A stretch of DNA of 20,667 bases from Ophiothrix spiculata (GCA_000969725.1 JXSR01S060510.1); one strand, 5' to 3'. Positions 1 to 11,226 are shown, counted from the first letter of the stretch. The notes: generated by a model not told the origin, from the letters alone. Numbers and translations: made by a program.

Positions 1-158
1 ATATACAACCCCTTGTGACAAATAATACATTAAAATAAAGATAATTACACTCTGAACACGGTTCTGAAAGAAAAATTGAAAAAAAGCAAATAGTTTTTGA
101 AATAGGGCCATTTTTCACTTTTTTTCCTGAAAAAAACTAACTCCATAAAAATGTCATA

Positions 159-170
159 TGCGCATGCGCA
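159..170. promoter_or_regulatory. Palindromic NRF-1-type motif
   Basis: TGCGCATGCGCA is a perfect 12-bp palindrome and matches the known NRF-1 consensus (YGCGCAYGCGCR). It stands out in A+T-rich surroundings. A second CpG-containing piece, TGTGCGCATGG, lies about 55 bp downstream. No gene start is visible nearby, so function is unproven; only the motif match is seen. Confidence 0.35.
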
Positions 171-210
171 CGGACCGTTCCATTTGTGCAATAGGGATTA
201 AAAATATACC

Positions 211-755
211 CATGCACGTCCTCTGTGCGCATGGCCTTTGCTGACTTATTACTTAATCGTTTCTATTGGCATCTACTCCAAGATGTATTATAAGAAAATA
301 TACAATTTACAACAATAAGATACATAATCCTCCATTGATTTATTATAATACAATGTACGGGGTAAATTATATGAGATGCTGTCAGGACCAGACAAATTGG
401 GTCATAAAACATCAGCATACATATCAATGTTTTCAAAAAAGTGACTGATAAATCTTGTGTTACGCTCAACAGCAAATTTTCATCTTCCTATTATATGAAT
501 AAAATGAGGAATGAGGAAAAGAATTATAATAAAGGCTCTAACCTTATGTTTTGCTTCCGGGTGATGTTTTCTAATTATGTGTACCTGCTAAACTTTATTG
601 CTATGATTTGTATTTTGTAAGATAATTACACTCACAACCTACGAATCGCCGAATAAGGTTAATAAGAGTTTCTTCAAGTCCAGCTTACAAGCACATTGTA
701 GGCAGGTACTTCTGAATTTATTCCAATTTCACTCTAACCCTAAAGGCTCCATTTT
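211..755. repeat. Duplicated block A, first copy
   Basis: This stretch recurs in direct orientation at about 8310-8855. Shared landmarks in the same order include TCGTTTCTATTGGCATCTA at 256, AAAACATCAGCAT near 408, ATGTTTTGCTTCCGG near 546, TTCTAATTATGTGTACCTG near 570 and TTTGTAAGATAATTA near 613. Indels and substitutions separate the copies. The two short opposing ORFs at 263-475 and 266-448 are not preserved in the second copy, so neither looks coding. The nature of the duplicated sequence is unknown. Confidence 0.8.
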
Positions 756-903
756 GTCGTCTTATGCATTATTAATAGGGACTGGCCTAGATTCTTCTTA
801 CATATTTTTACATGAATCAGTAGTACATATTTATAGTAATACCAGTAGTTTTCTATGATTTTGAGGAATATTGGAGAAAATTGCAATTATTTACCAACTT
901 TAA

Positions 904-925
904 TTTTTGCCGCCAGCGGCAAAAA
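904..925. repeat. Short perfect hairpin
   Basis: TTTTTGCCGC and GCGGCAAAAA are exact reverse complements separated by CA. The G+C-rich stem tip is unusual for the region. It could be a tiny inverted-repeat relic or chance; no transcript context is visible. Confidence 0.4.
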
Positions 926-2240
926 ATGGTGTGAAAACAGCTTGTTTCTAGTTCAAACGATATTGTTTCTACACCTGTGATGGGTAAACATATTATTTTT
1001 GATGAAATTGTTTCTCTTTTAATATGTATTAAATTATCCCAGGAGCTTTGTTTGATCTAGTATCTGACTAAAGGTACAAATTTAAGATTTAGAAAAAAGA
1101 AGATGGTCACACCACCAATCACAGAATGATATATTGCAAATTAATTCTCTCTCAATTTGAGCCATTTTTGTGTAAACGTTTTTGGATATTACTACACTTT
1201 AAAGTGGATTCTAAGTTAGTCAATTTAATACGAGAATACTGAATCAGTAAAGAAATAATTATCTTCTTCTTGAGATTGCGGTTCTAGGAATCAACTAAAA
1301 TGGCAAGATTTGAACATGTGACCTATACCGTAAGTTAGTAATTGAACCCGTGACGTGGGAATTTACAAAGCGCTTTAACACAATCAAATGTCGGATTCAA
1401 CTAAACTTCACATAATACAAAACATAGTTAGGGTTATATGGTAAACTACGTCGTACGCATAGCTTCTATTCAATTTAGGCCAGTCAAAATCAGAACAACT
1501 GCTAATAAACTTTGAAACATGAAATATGCTGAATGCCACTTGAATGCATGACAGGACGGTTGAGTCAAAACTGCACTTCTTGTGCGACTATTGTGCAACA
1601 ATACTACATGAACTAATTTGCATATCTCTCGAAAATCTCCTGAAACCGCAATTTTTTTCGCCTTGAGGATGCCATTTTTGCCAACGGCATCTTTACTGCA
1701 ACTTTTTACCTACTTACACATATTAGAATAATACAATTTTTGGCGTACTACATTCTCTAGTTTATACATGCAACTTTACTAGTGATTACACGTCCATTAT
1801 CAAGGTCAAAATTACGTCAATAAACTACTTCGAAAAATGTACACCTTTTTCGCCGAAACCTTAAAATTTTATGATGTTCGAACGATTCGCCTGTTTTCAA
1901 ATTTTGACAGATTGTAGGCTTGATACTTTTTATTGAATTACAAATAATATTTTATAAATATGTTGTGTTGATTTTGAATGATAATGTAACAAACCTGCGT
2001 TGTTTTGCCCGAAAAACCGGGCGTGAATTATGACTCTGAGTTCGCCCTGTTTGAGCTGTGAATAGCCTGATTTTAGTATCTACATTATCTACATTTTGTC
2101 TGATATACGCATTCGCATAATTTATTTACAAATTGAGCATTCCAACGAGCATTCCAATGAGGCAAAAATTGCAATTTTTATGTAAACAAAAGAAAAATAC
2201 GGCATTCTAATGTTTATGTTTTAGATTTTAGTTCACCATC
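926..2240. other. A+T-rich stretch, no gene seen
   Basis: I see no long ORF, no conserved domain and no convincing repeat in this 1.3-kb stretch. A small inverted repeat (GATGCC then GGCATC, near 1668-1693) is the only local structure noted. I could not align it with 8855-12660, although those intervals lie between duplicated blocks A and B. Confidence 0.5.
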
Positions 2241-2246
2241 TCAACG

Positions 2247-2320
2247 CTGCCTTGATAGCTCAGCGGTAATGCATGACTTACCCCCGCCATAATCCATGGT
2301 TCGAGTCCCCGCAAAGGCAG
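2247..2320 (+). repeat. tRNA-like SINE head or tRNA relic
   Basis: This 74-nt segment has a Pol III A box (TAGCTCAGCGGT, 2256-2267) and a near-perfect B box (GGTTCGAGTCC, 2298-2308). Its ends CTGCCTT (2247-2253) and AAGGCAG (2314-2320) pair exactly as an acceptor-like stem. The D and T stems pair poorly. The anticodon arm is also imperfect: the stem strands ATGAC and GCCAT have a mismatch around an over-long TTACCCCC loop. A working tRNA is therefore unlikely. The known origin of such sequences is a tRNA-derived SINE head or a tRNA pseudogene. A SINE body after 2320 cannot be delimited from one copy. Confidence 0.6.
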
Positions 2321-2645
2321 TAGAAACTATTTATCTTATCATGATTGAAAAATAGTTAGGATTCACATTTTCCTGAGCATGTGGATTCCTCGTACCCTTA
2401 ACGAGAAGTTATATCTCTTGTAGAACTAGCACAATTCGATGTTATCAGCAGGGATCCGTTCTCTTTTAAGGCAGGGGTATGAAAAACACATTACAAAGTC
2501 TACAAGGCATCATTGCAAACAATAGTAATATTATATTGTGTAATTTCTGTAAACTTTTAAATCCGGAATTAGTAAGTTAAAATGAATAGCTGAAGGTAAA
2601 ACAAAAGTCAAGACCACATTTTTACCAATCCAACCCAAAAGTGTT
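2321..2645. other. Possible SINE body, unassigned
   Basis: Sequence downstream of the tRNA-like head. It has no ORF of note and no clear A-rich or microsatellite tail, so I cannot say how much belongs to a SINE. Confidence 0.3.
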
Positions 2646-2649
2646 CCGT

Positions 2650-3130
2650 CAGTTAAGGCTTTATCACATCCTCACAACAATTTTTTACACTATTCCGATC
2701 TTCACTAATAATTTACCCGTGTTGCTTTGCTCGTATTGTATACATTGTCACGTTCTATTTGTTCGATGCAACACAATGATTCTCATGTCATATAAAAAAT
2801 TATCAAATCCTAGACAGTCGCATTGGAAAACACCCCGGAGAAAATATCCACCAAGAATGCAGCCAGCCCCTACATGTAGAGCTGCTTGTTTTGAGTGTTT
2901 TTATGCATTTTATAATGAAACGAAACACAGCATCTCATGTACAATAATCCTTGATACAATTGAAATCAAAAGCTATTGGATGTAGGAACTGTATCAAGCA
3001 TTTGTCCGTACGCTTCTTTTCAAATTATTCAACATGATTTTGGCGTCACAAAAGGACGTATTAACCAGATTTATTCAACAAGTTATGTTACGCCAATTTT
3101 CGGAGATAATGTGAGATGATTGCATTTAGT
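2650..3130. repeat. Duplicated block B, first copy
   Basis: The block recurs in direct orientation at about 12660-13212. Shared landmarks are CAATAATCC-TTGATACAATTGAA (2942), AGCTATTGG (2971), a TTTTGGCGTCACAA / TTTGGCGTTACGA pair near 3039, and a pair beginning GACGTCAAT or ACGCCAAT followed by TCGGAGAT near 3100. A 114-codon ORF at 2641-2985 overlaps it but is broken by indels in the other copy, which argues that it is not a gene. Confidence 0.7.
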
Positions 3131-3209
3131 ACCTAGAAAGAGATTTTGGTTCTTGTCTTTTTTGCAAGTATATTGCGTTTGTATTTTCAGTGCAGCTAAA
3201 AGTCTAAAA

Positions 3210-3403
3210 AAATGGCATTTGTATGGAAAATATAGGCACAAATATAGATTTCAAAAAATCTGAGGAATATTCGATTTTCATGCGGTGGTTGGCTGCTTAA
3301 AGTAGATAGGCCTAAATACTAGTTCTACCTAGATATCACATTTGAAATGAATAGTAATGAAGAGATCATTCTAAAAATCACGGCATTACATCAACTCGAC
3401 TTC
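3210..3403. repeat. Duplicated block C, first copy
   Basis: This recurs at about 14095-14230. The best shared stretches are TATGGAAAATATAGGCA (3222), GAAATGAATA (3344) and GATCATT followed by AAAATCACGG and ATTACATCA (3364-3393). The second copy is shorter because a region around 3240-3300 is reduced there. Confidence 0.65.
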
Positions 3404-3464
3404 AATTGTTCACCGATATTCATGAAAAACAAACAAACACGAAGGATAAACTCAACCCATTCCT

Positions 3465-3735
3465 TAGCTGCACAAGATAGCTTGCTTTGCACACACTACT
3501 TAGGGTATCAAGAAGATATCTTTGCAACCTTAAATAAAAAATATTTTCATAAATAATCTTATTATTGTAAACACAAAATATATATTTGTATTTTATCAAG
3601 GGTAACTTTTCCACTACTTCTTTTAAATTAGTTATAAATCCCGGATATCATTGCAATTGAATCATTACAAAATATCCATAAGGTAAAAAATACAAATGTT
3701 TAATGGTTGTAAGCATTTACTATTATTAAAGAAGT
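3465..3735. repeat. Duplicated block D, first copy
   Basis: The block matches about 16370-16640. ATAGCTTGCTTTGCACAC (3477) is shared exactly, followed by weaker collinear pieces including ATATCATTGCAA (3646) and ATTA..CAAAATAT (3663). On the minus strand the anchor reads as VCKASY in both copies, but flanking frames are not clearly maintained. Confidence 0.55.
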
Positions 3736-3861
3736 TTGCAAATAAAAAGGTAACAGACTTCATCAGATCAATATAGTTGACATAGTTGACTTTATATAAC
3801 TTGCAGTCTACTTGTCTAGCACTAGTTGCCTTAAAATAATTCGCTGAACTGATTAGCACAA

Positions 3862-4440
3862 AGTATAGATACCTTATCTACTCTCTTGAGGTTCGAGGAC
3901 CAAGGGAATTCTGTTTTTCTTGATGACAGTATGATAACAGTGTCATTATTTTTATGTGACAACATTGGAGTATATTAGTCATAATGAATGTCATGCTCCT
4001 CCTCGGGCTTATCCACATAGATCACTTGATACCGTCGAGTTTCTACCCTGGTAGATATTAAAAACACAATGTCATTTAAGATGTGGTTGACGACGTTTTT
4101 TTTATTTTTCTTTCGAAATTTCCAAATTAGTTGCTTATTGCAACTCCTTTGCCGTTTGTTTTTACTCTAATCTTTCTAACATACAGTAATTGATTATTTA
4201 TGCATAACCATGAACGTCTGTGAGAATTTCAAAGTTAAAACAAACCTAGTATAAATTTCATATCGTCGAACAACGTAATGTTGATTTAACATACAATGAA
4301 GTTCGATGCAGAGTATCCTCCTCTTGTTAAATCATTATCAAAGATGTTAATCTCCTCTTAATGCGATGCATCAGCAACAAAAAGACGGAGTATGCAATGT
4401 CTACTCGAAACCGCAGAGGATCTATGTATTTCAGAGAATA
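3862..4440. repeat. Duplicated block E, first copy
   Basis: The most complete uninterrupted copy of a segment present three times in the window. The second copy is 18200-19095 and a partial third is 15118-15395. Landmarks are GACCAAGGGA (3898), TCGGGCTTATCCA (4003), TAGATATTAAAAACACAAT (4051), TTTCGAAATTT (4111), TTATTGCAACTCC (4134), GCATAACCATGAAC (4201) and CGGAGTATGCAAT (4386). No gene is visible. It provides the uninterrupted reference site for the insertion at 18446-18735. Confidence 0.8.
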
Positions 4441-4744
4441 TCAATGATTTTGAAGCTGGCTGAAATAGAGTTGATTGATTAAAGTAATGAAGAACATTAA
4501 AGAATCTTCTATTTTTCACCCGGGACTCTCTTACTGCATCAAAGAAATTAAATATGTATAACTTTATATATTGCTGTGACATTTTGTCCAATAGCTTGAT
4601 ACACAAATTTGTTGCCTACAGAATAAGTTTTCACATCTAGGTTTGCATGTCTTTTAGTTCACAAATCCACCTGTAGACACTACACCCCAACATTGGCTTC
4701 CCATGGAAGAGCACATCGCTTACTGATTTCAATGGCAATTTGAC
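4441..4744. other. Unassigned sequence before hairpin
   Basis: I see no domain or repeat here. Minus-strand ORFs at 4358-4606 and 4637-4858 are unrecognised. The second runs into the hairpin arm and is best read as incidental. Confidence 0.4.
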
Positions 4745-4903
4745 ATATGTGTACCGCCGCGGCAAAAGGGTCCAGTTGTCGACTCCTACATGTTGCTCAT
4801 TGTAGCATATCTGATGTATACAAATACCATACATTAGATATGCTACAAGGAGCAACATGTACGAGCCGACAACTGGACCCTTTTGCCGCGGCGGTACACA
4901 TAT
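4745..4903. repeat. Long near-perfect hairpin (75-bp arms)
   Basis: Arms 4745-4819 and 4829-4903 are reverse complements at 71 of 75 positions, with no gap, around the 9-nt loop ACAAATACC. The outer part has a G+C-rich core (ACCGCCGCGGCAAAAGGG) unlike the A+T-rich neighbourhood. The right arm runs directly into a LINE ORF2-like tail, whereas the left flank does not mirror it. This suggests either a foldback/MITE or an inverted duplication of the retrotransposon's own sequence. No target-site duplication is evident. It would make a strong cruciform in DNA or a long hairpin in RNA. Confidence 0.9.
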
Positions 4904-5035
4904 TTGGAACAGAGCTTATTAAGAGTTGCACCATTGGTACACCAATGATTTGGAACTCATTTTCCTCCCAGCATTCGCTGCCCTAAAGTACATTTGCATT
5001 CAAGAGTGATGTCATACTGTATCTTTTGTCTATTT
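4904..5035 (+). pseudogene. LINE ORF2 C-terminal remnant
   Basis: In one forward frame the sequence reads IGTPMIWNSF (4933-4962), then a stop at 4984-4986, then in the same frame FAFKSDVILYLLS. Many L2/CR1/Jockey-type non-LTR retrotransposon ORF2 proteins end in a pattern like 'GP.IWN.LP ... FK..LK.YLL', and order and spacing agree here. The in-frame stop and the change from the usual WNSLP indicate a dead fragment. Downstream T-rich sequence to about 5110 fits a 3' untranslated region. No reverse transcriptase catalytic motif is present, so the clade is only a guess. Confidence 0.45.
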
Positions 5036-5110
5036 CTATATTTTATTTCTTTTCATTTTTATTGTTTAGTATTTTTTTCTATTGAATTTGAATTTGTTTG
5101 CTTTTATATG

Positions 5111-5656
5111 AATACACGTACGCATTAACAACAGCAGGAAGGCAAAGCATTTCATTTACTCTGCCTACTTTCAAATCTAAAAATGCAAAGCCAAACTTGA
5201 TCAAAAGAGGGCCCTATATGACATCCACATTCATATGATTATATTGAATATATAAATGTCGATGACTGCAACGTATAACAACCAATATAAGACATTTGTT
5301 TTGCTAGAAATTTATTTTATTCTCACGTTCTCTTAGCTCCAGAAAACTAGGTAAATAATAGAAATAATTGGACTGATTTTAAAATCTCAATTGATAACGA
5401 TGACTATAGCTTATTTCAAATCTGTAGTTAGTTATCATCTCATATTGGTAAATTGTAATTCCTGTTTATTGCGTTGATCAGTCCATAAAGGCATTGTGTG
5501 TGATCTACTCATATTAACGAAACATTTGGACGAGCCAAAATGATAGTAAAAGCTGAGCTACTACACGTATGCGAATATAGATAAAGCGCACTTAACTATT
5601 CACATAATTTATTTGAACGGTGACAAATTACCTACCAGATATACTTTTATTAAAAA
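5111..5656. other. A+T-rich stretch, nothing recognised
   Basis: No ORF, RNA gene, microsatellite or inverted repeat that I can support. Confidence 0.5.
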
Positions 5657-5755
5657 CTTAAATAACAATTATATGTAATGAAAATGTCAATAACTAAACT
5701 ATAACACTCAAATAACAATTATCTATTATAAAAAATGTCAAGTATTTCCCTCGAT
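5657..5755. repeat. 50-bp tandem duplication, two copies
   Basis: Two units of about 50 bp start at 5657 and 5707. Both contain AAATAACAATTAT followed after a short gap by AAAATGTCAA. The later halves have diverged, so this is an old simple tandem duplication. Confidence 0.6.
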
Positions 5756-8309
5756 ATTTCCTTGTCTGATAATTACGGTTGAAAACTTGTGTATACTTTA
5801 AAAGCTTTTTTCTATATTCGCCTACACCTTTCAGGATTATACTTTACACTGTCCTAGAGGATATACCCTTTGCATGATTAATTTTTAATCACTTTTCCAT
5901 TAAGGTTTAAGTGTGCATATACGATAAATTTGATAACATCTCTTTGGACATTTGAATTTACATCTGTTGCTTTTCTAAGTAAATACTGCGTAATGAAACA
6001 ATAGAGATCCATTGTTCGTGATAAATTGAAAAAAAAATTTATCCAAGGTTACACCTAATATATTCACTGTTTACAACCATTTTTACCAGAAACGATGATA
6101 TGTCATTATCATTGTAATTATAGTTGTAACGATAAAATTTACTTACTTTTAAGGAGCAAACTACAAATTGCATAAAACTTGATACAACTAACAGACTTGC
6201 AAGCACTAGAAGAGGCAGTAATTTAGATTAAAGTTAACTATAAGTTCAAATAGATATGGTCAAAAAGGTTCAAGATAACGCCATTAGATATATACACAGC
6301 TTGCTATGTGATAATCATATTATTAATTATATTTTGCCTACTGGTTAATGCAGGTTATTATTTCTCCTATAACCCCAACCTAAAAATCTTTAAAAGATTC
6401 TGACGAATATTGAGAGTATTTACATGTTATGAAAGAATGTAAGGTACTGGTAACTCTATCAATACAGTGCTTCAAAATGACGTTAAACCATAAATACCTG
6501 TCAATTACTTTAATATAGTTTCTAATTCTATCACGTACGCTTTCTGAGCTATTACTTTGGTTTTGAGTAAAATATTTAGTGATGTTTATCAGGTACGAAA
6601 TGTTAAATTATCTGACATTTTATATCAATCGAGCTGTTGGGTTTATGAGAATGTTACGTTACTTGTTTCATTTCACGTCGTAAATAATTTTGTTGGTAAT
6701 AAATGAATCATTAATACTGTTTCTCACAAGATATATTTGGGTTGCTCAGGCAAAGTGAGTGGAAAGTCGCGATTAAACATTTTGAATAAATGGTTTGTAA
6801 CATAAAAATATGGCGAAAAGGTCGAATTTGGTTTTTTGACATGAAACGCATCTATGCATAAATGTTTAAAGCAATACTATAAAGTGTTGAAAATGAAGCG
6901 TCCCATTTCAATCATGACTTTAGATTTTATTAGCTGATTGGGTTTGTTTTTGGTAGATATTAATGCCCTCCAAACGATTTGGCTTAAATATGCTCACTTT
7001 TTCTGTTATGGTAATTTGTTGAATTAAATTCGGGATTCCGGATTTAATTCCACTTGTATTAATATAGGAAAGCACACATTTCGAAGGTCAATTATCCCGG
7101 TTTAGTAAATTAATCACATTTTGCTATCATTTACTATGGTAATCAGTAATATTTAAATCGATTTGCAGCTAATTGTTATTGCCAGATTTTCAGTTGACTC
7201 TAAATGTAGAATGGGAAAAGAAAGTGTGACATATTATGATCATTTAAAAGCTGAGATTATAGAAAATTAGAATATGCAATAAACTCAATTTTGAAATTCG
7301 CGAGTTTCCGCTCATTTTGCCAGAGCACCACTGTGTAATCGTAATGCTTCTCGTTCTTCTTTAAACACCATGTGAAAACCCCTTGGACAGCTCCATGTGT
7401 TTTAGTGTCCCATCTTTTGTAGTATTCTTCCTATGATCACATAAAGTGAGAGTGAGCAAAGGAAATCCAAATCAAAAGGCTGTAATATAAACTACTTCAT
7501 TTGTCAATTATTCAATGGAATCATCTTCTTCAAGATCTTAAGAAGTGCTATTCAACATTCTAAAAATAGCATCCACCACTTAAGGCAAATGTGCAATTGA
7601 TACACTTGCCATTATGTTATGACTGATGGTTAAAAGAATATGTCAAGAGCAGCTGAGATTGTATTTTTGCCTGCTTACGAAGGTTCTTTGATATAATAGC
7701 ATTAAGATATCGGAATGAAAAAAGCATGCATATAAGGCCGTATTTTTACTTTTGTGTGAGTGACCATATATATTGTCCCATATGTTTTCAGCAAGCATCC
7801 GCTTATTATTCAATGTGTATTTTTATTTACATTACAACGCATATTTGAGGAGGAGAAATATATATTTTATTTGATCAATAGGGATCATCCAAAATATATG
7901 GAGTAGTTATCGATTTTCCATCATCAAACCTGCGTTATTATTAGAAAATACATTGGAAGCTATTGGAAATGTTTTAAAGAGCAAATACTTGTTGCACTAT
8001 ATATATTATTTCCATGAAAAAGTAAAATTCGATCCTAAATGTTTTCAATAAAGTAACTGATTGAATTATTGATGTCAAATATAATAAAATTTCCTTGGAA
8101 ATAGCTTAATATTTTAACTCGGTGTGATGATATGATTAGAATTAAAATATTGAAAACGAATTATTTAGAAATAGAACATAATATGAGAAGCAGAATTCAC
8201 GGTTTTTTTACCTTACCATGTTGGTTTCAAACATTTAAGTTAACGGGGGAAAATTCCAGTTAGCATATTTGCGAACCCTAAACTTTCACTTTCTTTTACA
8301 CACTAACAA
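5756..8309. other. Long A+T-rich stretch, no gene seen
   Basis: About 2.5 kb with no convincing ORF or recognised mobile element. A 14-bp imperfect palindrome (GAATTAAATTCGGG / TCCGGATTTAATTC, around 7021-7050) is the only structure noted. The stretch lies between the two halves of the duplication and may be unique sequence. Confidence 0.5.
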
Positions 8310-8855
8310 GACCCGTCTCCTGTGCACATGGCTTGAAAATAAAAGCTGAGCTTAAAATTAATCTAATTATTTATGATCATTCTATATTAATAATATTACA
8401 AGAAACTCCTACATGCTCTGAGTGCTGAATTATTTCTAAATCGTTTCTATTGGCATCTAATCCAAGATGTATTATTAGAAAAATGCAATGCATCAAGAAG
8501 AGACATAGTCCTGCAATTGTTATTTATTTATTATAACATAAGGTTCAGGTAAAATGAAATGTATCTGGACTAGGCGAATTGGGTAATAAAACATCAGCAT
8601 TAAATCTTGTGTTTTGCTAGTTAACAGCAAATGTTCATCTTGCTATTACATTGAGAAAATGAGAAAAATAATCTTGAAGGCTTAAGTCTGATGTTTTGCT
8701 TCCGGACTTTGTTTTCTAATTATGTGTACCTGGTAAACTTAATTGGATGTCATATATTTTGTAAGATAATTATAGTCACGACTTACTATTATTCGACTCA
8801 TCATAAAAAAGTTTTCGGCATTCACTCCAACTTCACTCTGAACCTGGAGACATAA
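8310..8855. repeat. Duplicated block A, second copy
   Basis: Direct-orientation partner of 211-755. It carries TCGTTTCTATTGGCATCTAA (8441), CCAAGATGTATTAT (8461), AAAACATCAGCAT (8588), ATGTTTTGCTTCCGG (8691) and TTCTAATTATGTGTACCTGG (8714). It begins with TGTGCACATGGC against TGTGCGCATGGC in the first copy, a CpG-decay-like change. Confidence 0.8.
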
Positions 8856-10069
8856 CTTTGTAAATGCTATATTTTATAAAGGAATACTGAAGTGTCATAT
8901 AGTGTCATGGCCATGAAGAGATGACTCGCCCAAATTAATTAAATCATCAGAGTTTAATTATCTTAGACGGAGATGGAGACTCAATAGGATCTATCAAATT
9001 CAAGACACCGGCTAGGGGTTACAAAGCCCTCCAGAGTGTAACTTTAAAGCATAAAAATGGCTGAAATGCACGAGAAATGATGGGTCCTTCGCTGTTATTA
9101 TGTTTTCATGAAAGGACGATTTCGAGTCCCAAACCGATTGTGCTTCGATATTATAGCTCATTGAGTTGAAATTTATGAAAATTTTCTGAATAGAATACTC
9201 TTGTTTCTATATTAAATTGATGGCACAACATTTGACCGTTAAATTGTTTGACCGCAAAGAATTCATACCAGTTTTTAATATTAAAAATAAGAATGCAAAT
9301 TTTGCCACCCAGAGATCCTCAACGCCCGGGGCCAGTGAGATGATTATCTTGGCAATAAGAACAATTTTGGACCAATCCAACTCTGATTAACTGTAATAGT
9401 TAAACATTCTTTTCATTGCAGTCTCGCTGGTTAGCTAAGCCATCAATCTAAATATAAAATGAATCTTGCTGGACAGAACTACAACAACAAACAGTGACGG
9501 CGAACCGTACGTCGAAATTAGAGTTTCAAAAACATTTCAAACAAGACCTTGAAAGTAGACGCACTTTAATGTAATCGGTCAAACGTTGTTGACTTTCAAT
9601 TCCGAAGGCTTTAACTTTACAAGGACATTAAGAAAATTATGGCAGTATGGAAAACAAAACGAACAAAAATACTAATAGAACCGAATCAAATATCATGTCG
9701 TCGCATCGAATATCGGGTATTGTGGTTTCTTAAACGCCGTAAAACAACAGAAAGAGTTTTTTGGTGTAAAAATTAGGGATTTTTCCTTGTGTGTTAGCGC
9801 ACAGGGCAATTTCTTGTTTTTACAAGAAAAATGGTATATATCTTTTACATAAAACATAAATGACCTGAAATCTAATCAAACGTTTAGATTTTTACAGGAA
9901 AAACAGTTTCCTCTTTAGTTTTTAGAAAATGTCCTTATTGAAAGAAAGCATAGGGGAAAAGTGCAAGATCAAACAGAAAAGGTTTTTTCCAAATGAAATA
10001 GGGGAATTTTTTTTTCTTTCGAAAAGTTTGTAATAACATAATTACAAGGGGGGATCAGGTCGAGTATAA
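8856..10069. other. Intergenic-type stretch, nothing recognised
   Basis: About 1.2 kb with no supported coding region. Several A- and T-rich runs occur near 9945-10020. No match to the 755-2640 interval of the first copy was found by eye. Confidence 0.45.
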
Positions 10070-10397
10070 GATCTCAACTCACAATGTTCGAGAAACAAAT
10101 TTAGCACTTTGCCAAACGTTGACAATCTCCTCCTACCACTTTCAACCGTATCCTCGTATATGAGACGGGTTGGTCACTTGTGTAGAATGAACATTTTGTG
10201 TAGAAGAATCCGCCTACCCAAACGCATTCTTATAGAAACTGCCACTGGCACAAACAGACAGGGAAGACCAAGGAATAGATGGGAAGATGACATTATTGTT
10301 GGCACCACCTTCCACAAGGCATATTTGGAAGCGCAAGATAGGAATAGATGGTCTGAATTTGTTCGAGGAGCCAACGTCCTATGGGACATGGTACATT

Positions 10398-10399
<2 letters not shown>
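10070..10399 (+). pseudogene. Non-LTR retrotransposon ORF2 3' end
   Basis: A reading frame open from 10070 to the TGA at 10397-10399 shows the typical C-terminal tail of animal endonuclease/reverse-transcriptase ORF2 proteins. It has GHLCRM at 10166-10183, RLPKRIL, then QGRPRNRWEDDI and DRNRWSEFV. Known tails read roughly 'W.GH..RM....PK....GRP..RW.D.I...A.DR..W'. The fragment is 5'-truncated: an in-frame stop at 10067-10069 precedes it and no catalytic domain lies upstream. Only about 109 codons survive, apparently without internal frame damage, so it may be younger than its neighbours. The stop codon overlaps the first unit of a (GATA)9 tail. RTE-type elements are known for short microsatellite tails, which makes RTE plausible but unproven. 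Confidence 0.8.

Positions 10400-10433
<34 letters not shown>
10398..10433 (+). repeat. (GATA)9 microsatellite tail
   Basis: Nine exact GATA units start inside the ORF2 stop codon. The position suggests that they are the retrotransposon's 3' tail rather than an unrelated microsatellite. The repeat has no interruptions, so it is expected to be length-variable. Confidence 0.95.
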
Positions 10434-10470
10434 TGATGTGACCCTAGTTTTCTTTTTTGAGTATACGTTT

Positions 10471-10485
10471 ATTATTATTATTATT
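10471..10485 (+). repeat. (ATT)5 microsatellite
   Basis: Five ATT units lie 37 bp after the GATA run. They could be a second, older tail or an independent short repeat. Confidence 0.8.
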
Positions 10486-11226
10486 CCCGTAATGCAACTT
10501 TGCACATTTTACTCTTTCCAGGTACTATCAAAAATATTTGGGTTAAAAGAAGCTAGTAGATCAAAACATACATGTATCTAATGCATATTAATTCATTGAC
10601 ACTGCATTACTTCCTCAATGCATGTTGGGCTACTTAAAACACCACACAAGATTGACATGCAAACAGTGATGTCTTGTTCTTCAAGTGGCTATCAAGTAAG
10701 GCTTGGTTCAGACTTTTTCTTCCTATAGGCTATAGAATGTTCTTCGCCGATTTTGTGCAATATGTATTAGTTATTTAACAAAACTTCACGCATATCTATG
10801 TAAAAACGACTATTTCATGATAGAATATTCATACATTTCATTTAAGAAATATGATTCGATTAATTATTTAGGCCACACCAAAATTAAAAAGTGCTCACCC
10901 AGTCTCCGGACTGAATTTGATCTAATCGAAAAAGACTCTTCAATCACCCTGGCTTAGTAATGGCTTATTAAAAAGCATCACTGTCAAGATTTAAATATAT
11001 CAGGAAATATCTAACTACAGCAGCGAGTTAAAAACAGATTAAAATTAGCGCTAAATTTAGAATTGAATCAACATACCGTATACATCGCGTCAAATGCTTG
11101 TTACCGGTCTATACTTTTTGTTCGATCGACAAGGTGATTTGGTGATGTCACTACCAAATGTTTGACAGGAAAAAAAAACATGTGGAGGCCGAGTATATTT
11201 CGGACCTAAATCCGTACTTAACTAAG
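10486..11226. other. Unassigned A+T-rich stretch
   Basis: No supported gene or repeat. A small CAGTC-TCCG-GACTG hairpin near 10901 is too short to interpret. Confidence 0.45.

Noticed and set aside
2247-2320. Functional tRNA gene
   Set aside because: A and B boxes and the terminal stem are good, but the D, anticodon and T stems do not pair well and the anticodon loop has the wrong size.
2641-2985. 114-codon forward ORF as a gene
   Set aside because: It lies within duplicated block B, and the second copy has indels and stops that break the frame. No domain is recognised.
4637-4858. 73-codon minus-strand ORF across the hairpin
   Set aside because: It runs through the left hairpin arm and into the right arm. 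No family was recognised, and the forward strand gives the better LINE-tail reading.
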